DNA from: an uncultured Lachnospiraceae bacterium
GTDB taxonomy: Bacteria > Bacillota > Clostridia > Lachnospirales > Lachnospiraceae
DNA length: 35,351 nt
Assembly (NCBI GenBank): GCA_910586555.1
Contig: CAJUJY010000036.1
Location: 1-35,351, forward strand
Reading direction: 5' to 3'
In this document: piece by piece, positions 16,044 through 25,205 of the stretch
How the letters are laid out: each line of letters starts with the position of its first letter
How positions within the stretch are numbered: position 1 is the stretch's first letter
The notes under the pieces: model-generated
Told to the model about the DNA's origin: nothing
The model's input: the letters and a program-made list of their open reading frames with translations, nothing else
The model's database searches: none
Position numbers and translations under genes: made by a program

Positions 16044-17425
16044 TAAATTACCTCCAGCAATTCATAAATACTGCCAACTCCTGTTACCTGCATCCCATTT
16101 AAATCCCCTGTATCAAAGCTTAATTTCTGGCTGTTGGCTTTTGGCAGTATACAGCGTTTAAAGCCAAGTTTTGACGCTTCCATTACACGCTGTCCTGGTA
16201 AATTAACTGCCCTTACTTCACCAACAAGCCCGACTTCACCAAAACATACAGTCCTGCTGTCAAATGCTTTGTTACGGTAACTTGAAAGTATAGCAGCTAC
16301 AATCCCAAGATCAAGTGCTGGTTCATTTATTTTCATGCCACCAGCTACATTAATATAGGCGTCATAGCCGCCAAGACGTATTCCAAGCCTTTTCTCTATT
16401 ACTGCCATTAAAAGGGTTACCCTGTTATAATCAGTACCTGCTGCTGTACGGCGTGGCATATTAAAATTCGTCTGGCATACAAGTGCCTGTACTTCAACAA
16501 GTATAGGCCTTGTACCTTCTACAGAGCATGTTACTACAGAACCTGGCTCATTTTCAGGCTTGCCTTGTAACATATACCCAGATGGGTTTAACACCTCTTC
16601 AAGCCCATCCTGGCGCATTTCAAACACGCCTATTTCATTGGTTGGGCCAAAACGGTTTTTAACACTGCGCAAAAACCTGTAGGAAGCACCTCCCTCACCT
16701 TCAAAATACAGCACTGTATCTACCATATGTTCCAAAAGCTTTGGACCTGCCACAACACCTTCTTTAGTTACATGCCCTACTATAAATATAGATACCTGTA
16801 AACTCTTTGCAAGCCTCATAAGTATGCCTGTTGTTTCTCTTATCTGCCCTGCTGTTCCAGGGGTCTGCCCTGCTTCTTCACTGTACATTGTCTGGATTGA
16901 ATCAATAATTACCATGCCAGGTTCCATATCTGTTATAGTTTCTGAAACTGCGCCAAGGTCTGTTTCACATAATATGTACAGGCTGCTGTTAAAAGTACCA
17001 ATCCTTTCTGCACGCATCTTTATCTGCTTAGGTGACTCCTCCCCTGATACATATAATACTTTATGCCCGGCAGCAGATAACTGCCTGCACATCTGCAAAA
17101 GAAGGGTAGACTTCCCAATGCCTGGGTCACCTCCGACAAGTGTAAGCGAACCTGCAACAATCCCTCCGCCAAGAACCCTGTCAAGCTCCCCTATTCCAGT
17201 AACTGTCCTTTCTTCTTCGCCTGCCTTCACTTCATTAAGCACTTTTGGGGTATTTTGTACTATTCCTGCAATGCCTTTTACATTACTCTTAATATGTGCC
17301 TGTGCAGGCGGCGCTTCCGTAAATGAGTCCCATTCATGGCACACTGGGCACTGTCCAAGCCATTTTGGTGATTCATAACCACATTCCCTGCAAAAGAAAA
17401 CTGCTTTTTTCTTTGCTTTAGCCAT
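16043..17425 (-). CDS. radA: DNA repair protein RadA/Sms
   Basis: A RecA-like DNA repair ATPase that promotes branch migration of recombination intermediates. From the chosen start it has 460 residues: an N-terminal zinc finger (Cys12, 15, 26, 29 in CRECG...CPVCH), Walker A GGDPGIGKST at 98-107, the RadA-specific KNRFGP motif near 250, and a C-terminal Lon-like domain. The start at 17425 (MAKAKKK) matches the family; a longer frame from 17476 would overlap the preceding gene and add residues foreign to RadA. The ATG follows the stop of the previous gene after one base (TAGTATG), so translation is coupled. Confidence 0.96.
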   Translation of the reverse strand: MAKAKKKAVFFCRECGYESPKWLGQCPVCHEWDSFTEAPPAQAHIKSNVKGIAGIVQNTPKVLNEVKAGEEERTVTGIGELDRVLGGGIVAGSLTLVGGDPGIGKSTLLLQMCRQLSAAGHKVLYVSGEESPKQIKMRAERIGTFNSSLYILCETDLGAVSETITDMEPGMVIIDSIQTMYSEEAGQTPGTAGQIRETTGILMRLAKSLQVSIFIVGHVTKEGVVAGPKLLEHMVDTVLYFEGEGGASYRFLRSVKNRFGPTNEIGVFEMRQDGLEEVLNPSGYMLQGKPENEPGSVVTCSVEGTRPILVEVQALVCQTNFNMPRRTAAGTDYNRVTLLMAVIEKRLGIRLGGYDAYINVAGGMKINEPALDLGIVAAILSSYRNKAFDSRTVCFGEVGLVGEVRAVNLPGQRVMEASKLGFKRCILPKANSQKLSFDTGDLNGMQVTGVGSIYELLEVI

Positions 17426-17426
17426 A

Positions 17427-17840
17427 CTATAATTTAACCACCCTGACTTCTTTAACCTGCCCTGGGTCAATCTCAATACTTAATACAAGCTTTCCGCCAA
17501 GATTGGTTTTCATTCTGCCTGCATTAGTACCGCCAATAAAAACCTCATATTCCTTTTCAGGTTCAAGTTCAAGGGTAACAGATGTGTCCTCAAATCCCTC
17601 TGCCATAAACTTTATACCTGTATCATCTGCTTTCATATGGGTAACTGCTGTACCAGGTACAGATTCATATACAAAAAGCCCGTTCTTCTCAAGTTTTGTA
17701 ATCTCTTTAAATGTTTTGACTTTGTATAAGTCCCCTTCAAATTTAAAATCAGAAAGCTTCTTTTTGGTATCAAGTTCAAAGTTGCCAAAACTTAGTGTCC
17801 CATCATCTTCCTTGCGGATTAACTCTTCTACTACAGCCAT
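17427..17840 (-). CDS. Small beta-rich conserved protein, head of the radA operon
   Basis: 137 residues, acidic, beta-rich, with no signal peptide. Residues 1-60 contain a Leu/Phe-rich KVKTFKEITKLEKNG segment, and the C-terminal half has alternating beta strands with a Gly-Gly turn (FIGGTNAGRM, LGGKLVLSIEI). Similar proteins in Lachnospiraceae genomes are often labelled endosialidase, from memory. I see no catalytic residues to support an enzyme name. GGAGGAG precedes the ATG. It is translationally coupled to radA and separated from clpC by 141 bases. Confidence 0.8.
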   Translation of the reverse strand: MAVVEELIRKEDDGTLSFGNFELDTKKKLSDFKFEGDLYKVKTFKEITKLEKNGLFVYESVPGTAVTHMKADDTGIKFMAEGFEDTSVTLELEPEKEYEVFIGGTNAGRMKTNLGGKLVLSIEIDPGQVKEVRVVKL

Positions 17841-17859
17841 CTTTCTCCTCCTTGTATTT

Positions 17860-17906
17860 CTAATACAATCCGTATTAGTACAGCCCCGGCTGGTAAGGCC
17901 GGTGGC
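17860..17906 (-). promoter_or_regulatory. Two hairpins in the 5' leader of the radA operon
   Basis: CTAATAC-ggatt-GTATTAG (minus strand, 17860-17878) is a perfect inverted repeat next to the ribosome binding site. A GC-rich stem around 17883-17906 (CCGGC...GCCGG) lies just upstream of it. On the plus strand the second stem is followed by TTTTT. It may be an attenuator or a clpC transcript end; I cannot decide. Confidence 0.4.
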
Positions 17907-17929
17907 ATTTTTAATTGGTATATTTGTAT

Positions 17930-17959
17930 ATTATATATAGATTCACATATACAGGATAA
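17930..17959 (-). promoter_or_regulatory. Possible promoter of the radA operon
   Basis: On the minus strand, TTATCC and TATAAT are 18 bases apart, about 90 bases before the start at 17840. The -10 is perfect and the -35 is weak. Confidence 0.4.
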
Positions 17960-17981
17960 CATATTTTGTACATTATTTCTA

Positions 17982-20429
17982 CTATTTCCCGATGGAAAAT
18001 ATAATATTTCCGCCAGTATAATCTATAACAGCTTTATCCCCTTGTTTTATTTCATTTGAAAGCAGCTTGTCAGCCATGCTGTCCTCTATCTGCGTCTGGA
18101 TTGCACGTCTTATTGGCCTTGCACCATATGTTTTATCAAAACCACTTTCAGCTATATGGTTTATTGCTGCTTCTGTTATCTCCAGTGATATATCCATCTG
18201 CTCTTTAACTCTTTTAATAAACACATTAAGCAGGATTTTCACTATTTCCTTAATATCATCTTTATTGAGTACACGGAATACAAGCACTTCATCTATCCTG
18301 TTGATAAATTCAGGCTTAAATATACGTTTAACTTCTTCCATTACACCAGATTTCATCTTTTTATAATCTGTTTCCTCATCTTCATTAATGCCAAAACCAA
18401 GGTGTTTAGGTGATACTATCTGTTGTGCGCCTGCATTGGAAGTCATTATAATTATTGTATTTTTAAAACTTACCTTCCTTCCATGTGCATCAGTTACATG
18501 TCCATCTTCTAATATCTGCAATAATATATTAAATACATCTGTATGTGCCTTTTCTATTTCATCAAAAAGTATTACTGAATATGGATGCCTCCTTATTTTC
18601 TCGCTAAGCTGCCCTCCATCCTCATATCCTACATAGCCAGGAGGTGAACCAATCATTTTAGATACACTGTGTTTTTCCATGTATTCAGACATATCAACCC
18701 TTATTATTTCATTTTCTTTGCCAAAAACTGCTTCTGCAAGTGCCTTTGAAAGTTCTGTTTTACCTACACCTGTAGGCCCAAGGAATAAAAATGAACCTAT
18801 AGGGCGGCGCGGGTCTTTAAGCCCTGCCCGTCCGCGCCTTACTGCCCTGGAAACTGCATTAACAGCCTCTTCCTGTCCTACAACACGCTTGTGGAGTATT
18901 TCTTCAAGCTTCCTTAAACGTTCTGTTTCACTTTCCTTAAGCTTCTGTACTGGTATCTTTGTCCAGTCTGCTATTACATCAGCAATATCATCTTCTGTAA
19001 CTGTTACATGGGAATTATAGCGCTCATCTTCCATCTGCCTGCGCATTGCCTTTATTTTTGCTGCTGCTTCCTCCTGCCTGCGCTTTATGCTTCCAGCAAG
19101 CTGGTAATCTTCATTTCTTATTGCATCTTCTTTCTCTTTGTCAAGGACTATCTGGCCACTTTCAAGCTCCCTGAGTTCTGGTGAAGGTGTATACCTTTTA
19201 AGCCCTGCCCTTGCAGATGCTTCATCTATTGCATCTATTGCTTTGTCTGGAAGAAACCTGTCATTAACATAACGTTCTGACATTCTTACTGCACCTGTTA
19301 TTGCGCCATCTGTTATTTCAACACCATGGTGTTCTTCATACCTGCTTTTAAGCCCCTGTAATATTGCTATTGTTTCATTTTCGTCAGGTTCACTCACATC
19401 TACAGGCTGGAAACGCCTTTCAAGTGCAGCATCTTTTTCTATATATTTGCGGTATTCCTCCCTTGTTGTTGCACCTATAATCTGTAATTCCCCGCGTGCA
19501 AGTGAAGGTTTTAATATATTGGCAGCATCAAGTGCACCTTCTGCACCTCCTGCACCAATAATTGTATGGATTTCATCTATAAAAAGAAATACATTGCCCG
19601 ACTGTATAACTTCTTTTATTACACGTTTTATACGTTCTTCAAATTCACCACGGTATTTAGAGCCTGCTACCATTCCTGATAAATCAAGTGCAAGCACCCT
19701 TTTATTTTGTATTATTTCTGGTATATTTCCTGATACTATATCCTGTGCCAGACCTTCTACTACAGCAGTCTTGCCAACTCCTGGCTCTCCTGTAAGGCAG
19801 GGGTTATTTTTAGTACGCCTGGTAAGTATTTCAACAAGACGTTTTATTTCTGCATCCCTGCCTATTACAGGATCAAGCTTTCCCTCCCTTGCATACTCTG
19901 TAAGATCCCTGCTGTACTGGTCAAGTACCGGGGTAGAAGATTTCCCGCCTTTTCTCCCACGCTGCATAAGATATTCACTTTTTGCGCTTGCAGTGTCCTG
20001 TCCTGTTACAGAAAGTGCATCTATATAAAGCTTCTGTATATTAACTCCCTTTGTACTTAAAAGGCGTACTGCCATGCTTTCATTCTCTTTTAAAAGTGCG
20101 ATAAGAAGGTGTTCTGTACCAACAGAAGAAGAATTAAGCCTTTCTGCTTCACCAAAACTTTTGTCAATTACTCCTTGTGCCTTTGGCGTAAACTCTGCTG
20201 CATCATCTGTAATTACTGCTTTGTTCCCTGCCATGAAATCCCCCATAAGCTTTTTAATGTCGTCATCATCAACATTATGGACTGCAAGCAGATCTGCTGC
20301 AACACCTTTTGATTTTAAAAGCCCTAATAAAATATGCTCTGTGCCAACATAATTATGTCCAAGTGATTTTGCAGATTTTTTGGCATAATTTAAAGCTTTT
20401 TCTGCATTTCTTGTAAAGCGTTCCTGCAT
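17982..20429 (-). CDS. clpC: ATP-dependent Clp protease ATP-binding subunit ClpC
   Basis: A Hsp100 unfoldase that feeds proteins to ClpP; 815 residues, normal for ClpC. Two N-terminal Clp repeats occupy about 1-145, the first AAA+ domain has Walker A GEPGVGKT at 214-221, and a UVR-like middle helix lies around 425-455. The second AAA+ domain has GPTGVGKTE, Walker B VILFDEIEKA and the sensor TSNAG, and a C-terminal D2-small domain follows. GGAGG lies 10 bases before the ATG. The usual ctsR-mcsA-mcsB partners are absent. Instead clpC follows two surface-protein genes with 33 bases between, and no CtsR-like operator is visible in that gap. Regulation may therefore differ from Bacillus. Confidence 0.96.
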   Translation of the reverse strand: MQERFTRNAEKALNYAKKSAKSLGHNYVGTEHILLGLLKSKGVAADLLAVHNVDDDDIKKLMGDFMAGNKAVITDDAAEFTPKAQGVIDKSFGEAERLNSSSVGTEHLLIALLKENESMAVRLLSTKGVNIQKLYIDALSVTGQDTASAKSEYLMQRGRKGGKSSTPVLDQYSRDLTEYAREGKLDPVIGRDAEIKRLVEILTRRTKNNPCLTGEPGVGKTAVVEGLAQDIVSGNIPEIIQNKRVLALDLSGMVAGSKYRGEFEERIKRVIKEVIQSGNVFLFIDEIHTIIGAGGAEGALDAANILKPSLARGELQIIGATTREEYRKYIEKDAALERRFQPVDVSEPDENETIAILQGLKSRYEEHHGVEITDGAITGAVRMSERYVNDRFLPDKAIDAIDEASARAGLKRYTPSPELRELESGQIVLDKEKEDAIRNEDYQLAGSIKRRQEEAAAKIKAMRRQMEDERYNSHVTVTEDDIADVIADWTKIPVQKLKESETERLRKLEEILHKRVVGQEEAVNAVSRAVRRGRAGLKDPRRPIGSFLFLGPTGVGKTELSKALAEAVFGKENEIIRVDMSEYMEKHSVSKMIGSPPGYVGYEDGGQLSEKIRRHPYSVILFDEIEKAHTDVFNILLQILEDGHVTDAHGRKVSFKNTIIIMTSNAGAQQIVSPKHLGFGINEDEETDYKKMKSGVMEEVKRIFKPEFINRIDEVLVFRVLNKDDIKEIVKILLNVFIKRVKEQMDISLEITEAAINHIAESGFDKTYGARPIRRAIQTQIEDSMADKLLSNEIKQGDKAVIDYTGGNIIFSIGK

Positions 20430-20462
20430 AACGTTCTAGTCCTCCATTCTACTGCCATTTTA

Positions 20463-21872
20463 TTATTTATTTAATATTTCTGATAAATCATCTTTATCCA
20501 TGCCCCTGAAATGCATATATACAGATATAATTATTATTACAAGCAGAAGGCATATTATTACAACTATTGCAAGCATATACCTGAGTTTCTGTATTTCTGC
20601 ATTTGCACCTGGTTCTTGTGCAACAACAGCATTGCCATTAACCCCCCTGTACCATGACTGTACTTTTGCATATGGCATAAGGGTAAATTCCTCTCTATCA
20701 TAAAGATAAAATTCTGGATTATTATTTTCCTTTTTACAATATATAAGCACAAATTTGTGTTCTGTATCATTTTCTGACGAACAGGCTTTTATAACACTTT
20801 CACCAAGTTTCATCTCTGTTACGCCAAACCCTTCAGGTATAAGGTTTTTATCTGGCAGTTCTTTAACTGTATATTCATCACTTGCCTTTAAAACAACTTC
20901 CCCGTTTCTTAAGAAAGTTTTAATATTTCCATTTCCAAATACAATTTCTTTTCTTTTTATCTTCACCACAAGTTTATATACTGACTTTGCCCCGGAAATA
21001 TTTTTAACAATAAGCTTAATTGTATTTTTTCCTTCTGTTAAACCTCCATTTCCTTTTATAGTAACATCTGCACCTGCATCTTCTGTTTCATAAGCAATAT
21101 CAAGACTTGTACTATCTGTATTAATAGTACTGCTGTATTTATAAATATCTGGTGAAAATAATGGAGAAAGTACAACATCTTTTACATAAAGTGATTTAAG
21201 CCTGCTGCTGCCAGGACTATAAGACGGCAGTACAGACGTTTCTTCTGGTTTTTTAGTAGCTAAAGGCAACTCTGTTGCCTTTGGCAACTTTGTTTCCTTT
21301 GGCAACTCTGTTTCCTTTGGTAATTTTGTTGCTTTTGGTAATTTTGTTGCTTTTGGTAATTTTGTTGCTTTTGGCTTTTTTGTGCTGGCTGGTTTCTCCT
21401 TTTTGGGATTTACAACAATATTTAACGGGCTGTAGGAAACTGACATTTCCTCTTTATCATCACCAGATCCATACACTGCATATGGACGTTTAAGCATAAT
21501 TGTAGTACTGCCGCTTGCCCTTGCAGTAAATTTTATTGCATATTTTAACCTGTTAGTCCCGCTTTCTTTGTCTGTATCTGTTATAAGAAATTCATCATCA
21601 TTCCCGCTGGTAACACTTCCCCCTGTAATATACTTAAGTACACTGTTATCATAGCTGAAATACCCTTTAAACCCTCCTATTTCATCTTTAGAAGTTATTG
21701 TTATAATAACATATACTGTATCACCTTCTGTTATATTACTGCTGTCTGCCGTAACATTAACAGAAGCACTTGAAGCCTGTACATTCCTGCCATTTATTAA
21801 GCATGATGCCATAAAAAACAGGAATATAATTATATATAATGCCTGCTTTTTTAAAAAACACTTATCTGCCAT
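20463..21872 (-). CDS. Membrane-anchored surface protein with cohesin-like and cadherin-like domains
   Basis: 469 residues. A signal peptide or N-terminal hydrophobic segment covers about 10-34. Residues 35-155 resemble a cohesin/bacterial Ig-like fold (VNVTADSS...GDTVYVIITI...GGFKGYFSYD). About 156-215 is a Lys/Pro/Thr repeat spacer (TKLPKA units). About 222-310 is a cadherin-like beta-sandwich (LKSLYVKDVVLSP...Y.LVVKI). A C-terminal membrane helix at about 428-450 is followed by a short cytoplasmic tail. No dockerin is visible. The gene starts 17 bases after the glucosaminidase gene, so both are probably co-transcribed; both carry a cadherin-like module and a charged repeat spacer. Likely a cell-wall-spanning surface protein. 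Confidence 0.82.
   Translation of the reverse strand: MADKCFLKKQALYIIIFLFFMASCLINGRNVQASSASVNVTADSSNITEGDTVYVIITITSKDEIGGFKGYFSYDNSVLKYITGGSVTSGNDDEFLITDTDKESGTNRLKYAIKFTARASGSTTIMLKRPYAVYGSGDDKEEMSVSYSPLNIVVNPKKEKPASTKKPKATKLPKATKLPKATKLPKETELPKETKLPKATELPLATKKPEETSVLPSYSPGSSRLKSLYVKDVVLSPLFSPDIYKYSSTINTDSTSLDIAYETEDAGADVTIKGNGGLTEGKNTIKLIVKNISGAKSVYKLVVKIKRKEIVFGNGNIKTFLRNGEVVLKASDEYTVKELPDKNLIPEGFGVTEMKLGESVIKACSSENDTEHKFVLIYCKKENNNPEFYLYDREEFTLMPYAKVQSWYRGVNGNAVVAQEPGANAEIQKLRYMLAIVVIICLLLVIIIISVYMHFRGMDKDDLSEILNK
21245..21372 (-). repeat. In-frame 15/18-base repeats coding for the TKLPKA spacer
   Basis: Near-identical units reading TTTGGTAATTTTGTTGC on the plus strand recur several times and encode (T/A)KLPK(A/E). 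Unit number is prone to slippage. Confidence 0.7.
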
Positions 21873-21889
21873 TATTACTAAGCCCCTTT

Positions 21890-24223
21890 TTACTCTCTTG
21901 TAACTTCTATTGTATATTTCCTTGTGTTCCCGCTTTCAGAAGTAACTTTAACTGTAAATGTATTAACCCCGTCAGAAAGTGTTTTAGAACCTGTTCCTGT
22001 TAATGTAGCATATGAACTTACCTTTGTTGCACATATTTTTATGCTTTCAACACTTTTATCTACTGACAGTTTATACTTTTTGCTTCCATCATCTCCTAAT
22101 ACAAAGTTTGAAGCAAATGGGTAATTTTTTATATATAAAGTTTTCAGGTAATTATTAGGGTTTTTACCTCCTGACGGCACTTCACAAGGTTCTTTTGGCA
22201 TATCTTCATATACAGGGATTGAAAATGTAATTGGCATATCCTGTTCAATTACCCCATATGCTGAAACAGTTTTTGTTGCTTCACTGTTTGGAGCTTCAAC
22301 ATTAGACATATACTGGTGTTCATACCTGTTATTTGATGTTACATTAAACTTTTCAAGATAAAGTGTGTTCTGCCCGGCATTAATATAATTCCTGCCAATA
22401 TATTCTGCACCTCCAGTTATCGACTTATAACGGTTATCCCAGGGACGGCTGTAAGTATTGCCTGTACTTGCCCATTTTAAGCCGTTAGCAACCGCACCTC
22501 CTGATTCTGTGCTGTTATACGCCCCAATATTATAAAAATTATAAATGCCCTTATATCCTGATACAGTCCCAGAAACAGAACTGCTCATAAGCGTATTGCT
22601 TATAACAACTTCTTGTTTAACACGTGAAGCAAGATGGTAAGGGCTTACTTTTGATAATTCTGCTGCCTTAATAAACGCATTTGAATATTTTATGTCAATT
22701 TGCTTGCCTAATGCATCAGTATATGAAAAGTTTGCATTATGCATAGGAGTATTATTTAAAATTTTCTCCACACCTTCCTGTGTTTGTGCCCCGTCATGGT
22801 ATTCCAGGCTTTCAAACTGGAAAATGCCTCTTTCATCTAAAAAGTTCCTTGGATCCATATAGTACTTTACAGCTTTTACTGATGCTGTTACCCATGTACT
22901 CCCGTCAAATGGTATAAATTTATCTGTTTTCCAGTCATATGCCCCTTCTGCTGTTGACTTCCAGGCATATGATTTATTATTACTTAATAAATTAACGCCA
23001 ACAGCAGACTCTTTTTTTATTACAGTACCCCACTTAAGCCCTGTTTTAAATGCTTTAAAATCCCAGTACGGGTATTTATCATGTAATACCATAAGTGGTT
23101 CTATATAATCATCTGGAAACCCCTCTTCTTTTAGTTTTTTCTTAAAATCTGCATTATTTAATGGTTCTGGTGCTTTTGTTGGTACAGTTGTTTCCACGGG
23201 TGCTTTTGTATCTGCTGGTATCTTTGTATCTTCTGGTGCTTTTGTTTCCTCTGGTTTTTTTGTACCTTCTGGTACTTTTGTTTCCTCTGGTTTCTTTGTA
23301 TCTTCTGGTACTTTTGTTTCTTCTGGTTTCTTTGTATTTTCTGGTACTTTTGTATTATCTGGTTTCTTTGTTTCTTCTGGTGCTTTCGTTTCCTTAGCTG
23401 TACTGCCCTTTGCCTGTACTATCTGGAACCTTGTTGCTGCTGCCGGAAGATACCCACGTACAACAGCCTTGCCCACAGCCACCTTAATATAAAAATACCT
23501 GGTTCTGGAAGCCGTTTTTTCATTTAAGATAGTAAACTGCTTATTAACACCTATATTTACTTTTCTTCCTGCATTTTCTACAACAGTATTCTTACCAGCT
23601 TCTTTATAAAGCGGGACTTTTACACTTCCCTCCCATATACCAGGAATTCCATTACTATATGAAACTTCAAGGCTTTCAGGTTTTACGTAACCTTTATATG
23701 TTTTCCCGGAATATTTACAGGATATGTAATACCATTTCTGGTCTTCTGTTGTAATATCATCAAGTATTTGTACACTGCTGTCTTTATTAATAGTAATATC
23801 TTTAACACCCATTTTTACATTAGCACTTTTATCTAAGGCCTTGGTTTTAGGCTTTAAATTTTTAACTGCAACAACAGCATGTACTGATGTACAGGCACTT
23901 CCCCCCTGCACTTTAATATATGAACCCATTACATAGCCTTTCAGGTTTTTACTATTAAATTTAAAACCCACCTGGTACCAGTCACCATTTTTTGCAATAA
24001 TTGATATTTTCTGGCCATTTGAAAGTGTGACATTTGTACCACCTGATTTTAAAAGCGCATATGAAGTACCTGGCCCTCTTCTTACGTTCAAGTATCCGCT
24101 TACATTAACAACACCTACTGCTTCTGCGTGTGCAGTACCTGCCAGGTTTAAACTGCCAAAAATACTACACACCAGTACAGTAACAATACATAAACACACA
24201 ATTTTTTTGTACTTTCCTGGCAT
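21890..24223 (-). CDS. Secreted N-acetylglucosaminidase (GH73-type) with SH3b and cadherin-like domains
   Basis: 777 residues. A signal peptide covers about 1-34 (AHAEA). An SH3b domain lies at about 36-100 (GYLNVRRGPGTSY), with one or two further degenerate SH3-like units to about 275. A KPEETK-type spacer occupies about 285-365. A glucosaminidase domain follows (about 370-660), with SRVKQEV containing the probable catalytic Glu and NFYNIGAYN. The C-terminal cadherin-like domain (about 690-777) starts LKTLYIKNYPF. The predicted role is to cut the glycan strand of peptidoglycan for daughter-cell separation or wall growth. GGAGG precedes the ATG, and hslO ends 13 bases upstream. Confidence 0.88.
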   Translation of the reverse strand: MPGKYKKIVCLCIVTVLVCSIFGSLNLAGTAHAEAVGVVNVSGYLNVRRGPGTSYALLKSGGTNVTLSNGQKISIIAKNGDWYQVGFKFNSKNLKGYVMGSYIKVQGGSACTSVHAVVAVKNLKPKTKALDKSANVKMGVKDITINKDSSVQILDDITTEDQKWYYISCKYSGKTYKGYVKPESLEVSYSNGIPGIWEGSVKVPLYKEAGKNTVVENAGRKVNIGVNKQFTILNEKTASRTRYFYIKVAVGKAVVRGYLPAAATRFQIVQAKGSTAKETKAPEETKKPDNTKVPENTKKPEETKVPEDTKKPEETKVPEGTKKPEETKAPEDTKIPADTKAPVETTVPTKAPEPLNNADFKKKLKEEGFPDDYIEPLMVLHDKYPYWDFKAFKTGLKWGTVIKKESAVGVNLLSNNKSYAWKSTAEGAYDWKTDKFIPFDGSTWVTASVKAVKYYMDPRNFLDERGIFQFESLEYHDGAQTQEGVEKILNNTPMHNANFSYTDALGKQIDIKYSNAFIKAAELSKVSPYHLASRVKQEVVISNTLMSSSVSGTVSGYKGIYNFYNIGAYNSTESGGAVANGLKWASTGNTYSRPWDNRYKSITGGAEYIGRNYINAGQNTLYLEKFNVTSNNRYEHQYMSNVEAPNSEATKTVSAYGVIEQDMPITFSIPVYEDMPKEPCEVPSGGKNPNNYLKTLYIKNYPFASNFVLGDDGSKKYKLSVDKSVESIKICATKVSSYATLTGTGSKTLSDGVNTFTVKVTSESGNTRKYTIEVTRE
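23170..23400 (-). repeat. In-frame repeats coding for the KKPEETKVPEDT spacer
   Basis: Units of 36 bases encode alternating KKPEET and KVPEDT/KAPEDT. They sit between the SH3-like and glucosaminidase domains of the preceding feature and form a flexible wall-spanning linker. Confidence 0.7.
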
Positions 24224-24235
24224 CTGGTTTCCTCC

Positions 24236-25129
24236 TTATTTTACAAATTTTTCCAGTTCCTTTGTACCAAAAACATAGTGTGAGCCACAGAACTGGCAGT
24301 TTATTTCAACCGGCCTGCCATCTTCTATTATTTCCTGTAAATCTTTATGTCCAAGGCTTGCAATTACCTTAAGGACTTTCTCTTCCGAGCAGTTACAGTG
24401 GTATTTTACTGGCATCTGGCCAAGGATCTGCACACTGTCTTCCTTTATAATATATCTTAAGATATCCTCTGGTTCCATTCCACTGTCAAGCAGTTCTGTT
24501 ACAGATTTTATATTATTTACAGATTCTTCAAGCCTGTCTATAACCTTTTCATCTGCATCTGGCATAACCTGTATTATAAATCCTCCTGCCTGTTTAACAG
24601 TATTATCCTTATCCATTAAAACACCAAGCCCAACTGTTGAAGGTACTTGTTCAGATGTAGCATAATAATATGTCAAATCCTCGGCAATTTCTCCAGAAAC
24701 AAGGTTTACCTGTCCATTATAAGGTTCTTTTAAGCCTGTGTCTTTTATTACATTTAAAAAACCGGGCCCAAGTGCACCTGAAACATCAAGTTTCCCTTGT
24801 GCATTAGGCGGCAGTATAATATCCGGGTGGTTTATATAGCCTTTAACAGAACCATCAGGCATTGCTGTTACTATAATACCTCCAGCAGGCCCCGTACACT
24901 GTATCTGCAATGTAAGTACATCATTTTCACCTTTCATCATGCTTCCCATCATGCTGCCTGCTGTAAGAAGCCTTCCAAGTGCTGCTGTTGCAACCGGGCT
25001 TGTATTATGGATACGTCTTGCCTCTTCCACAATGTTCCTGCTTGTAATTGCAAACGCACGTAACTGTCCGTCTGCCGCTGTTGCCCTTACAATATAATCA
25101 TTTTTATAATCATTATTATATTTATCCAT
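24236..25129 (-). CDS. hslO: Redox-regulated chaperone Hsp33
   Basis: A cytoplasmic holdase activated by oxidation. The 297-residue length and the C-terminal zinc-binding Cys are typical: Cys245 and Cys247 (CNC) and Cys278 and Cys281 (CQFC). The N-terminal domain begins DYIVRATAADGQLRAFAI, and the GSMMGSMMKG stretch is characteristic. GGAGG lies 12 bases before the chosen ATG; a closer ATG in another frame stops after six codons. It is followed closely by the glucosaminidase gene in the same direction. Confidence 0.95.
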   Translation of the reverse strand: MDKYNNDYKNDYIVRATAADGQLRAFAITSRNIVEEARRIHNTSPVATAALGRLLTAGSMMGSMMKGENDVLTLQIQCTGPAGGIIVTAMPDGSVKGYINHPDIILPPNAQGKLDVSGALGPGFLNVIKDTGLKEPYNGQVNLVSGEIAEDLTYYYATSEQVPSTVGLGVLMDKDNTVKQAGGFIIQVMPDADEKVIDRLEESVNNIKSVTELLDSGMEPEDILRYIIKEDSVQILGQMPVKYHCNCSEEKVLKVIASLGHKDLQEIIEDGRPVEINCQFCGSHYVFGTKELEKFVK

Positions 25130-25205
25130 AACCCAAATTCATCCTCCAAACATAAACCTGGCATTATTATATTTAGGATTATTATTCCCCTGCCAGTGTT
25201 AAAGC

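Noticed and set aside
21245..21372. Short regular repeats that could suggest a CRISPR array
   Set aside because: The units are multiples of three, in frame and without unique spacers; they encode a protein linker.
25165..25198. CTGGCA/TGCCAG inverted repeat between hslO and the methyltransferase gene
   Set aside because: It resembles the outer tip of the repeated element, but the stem is only 6 bases and none of the core blocks are present.
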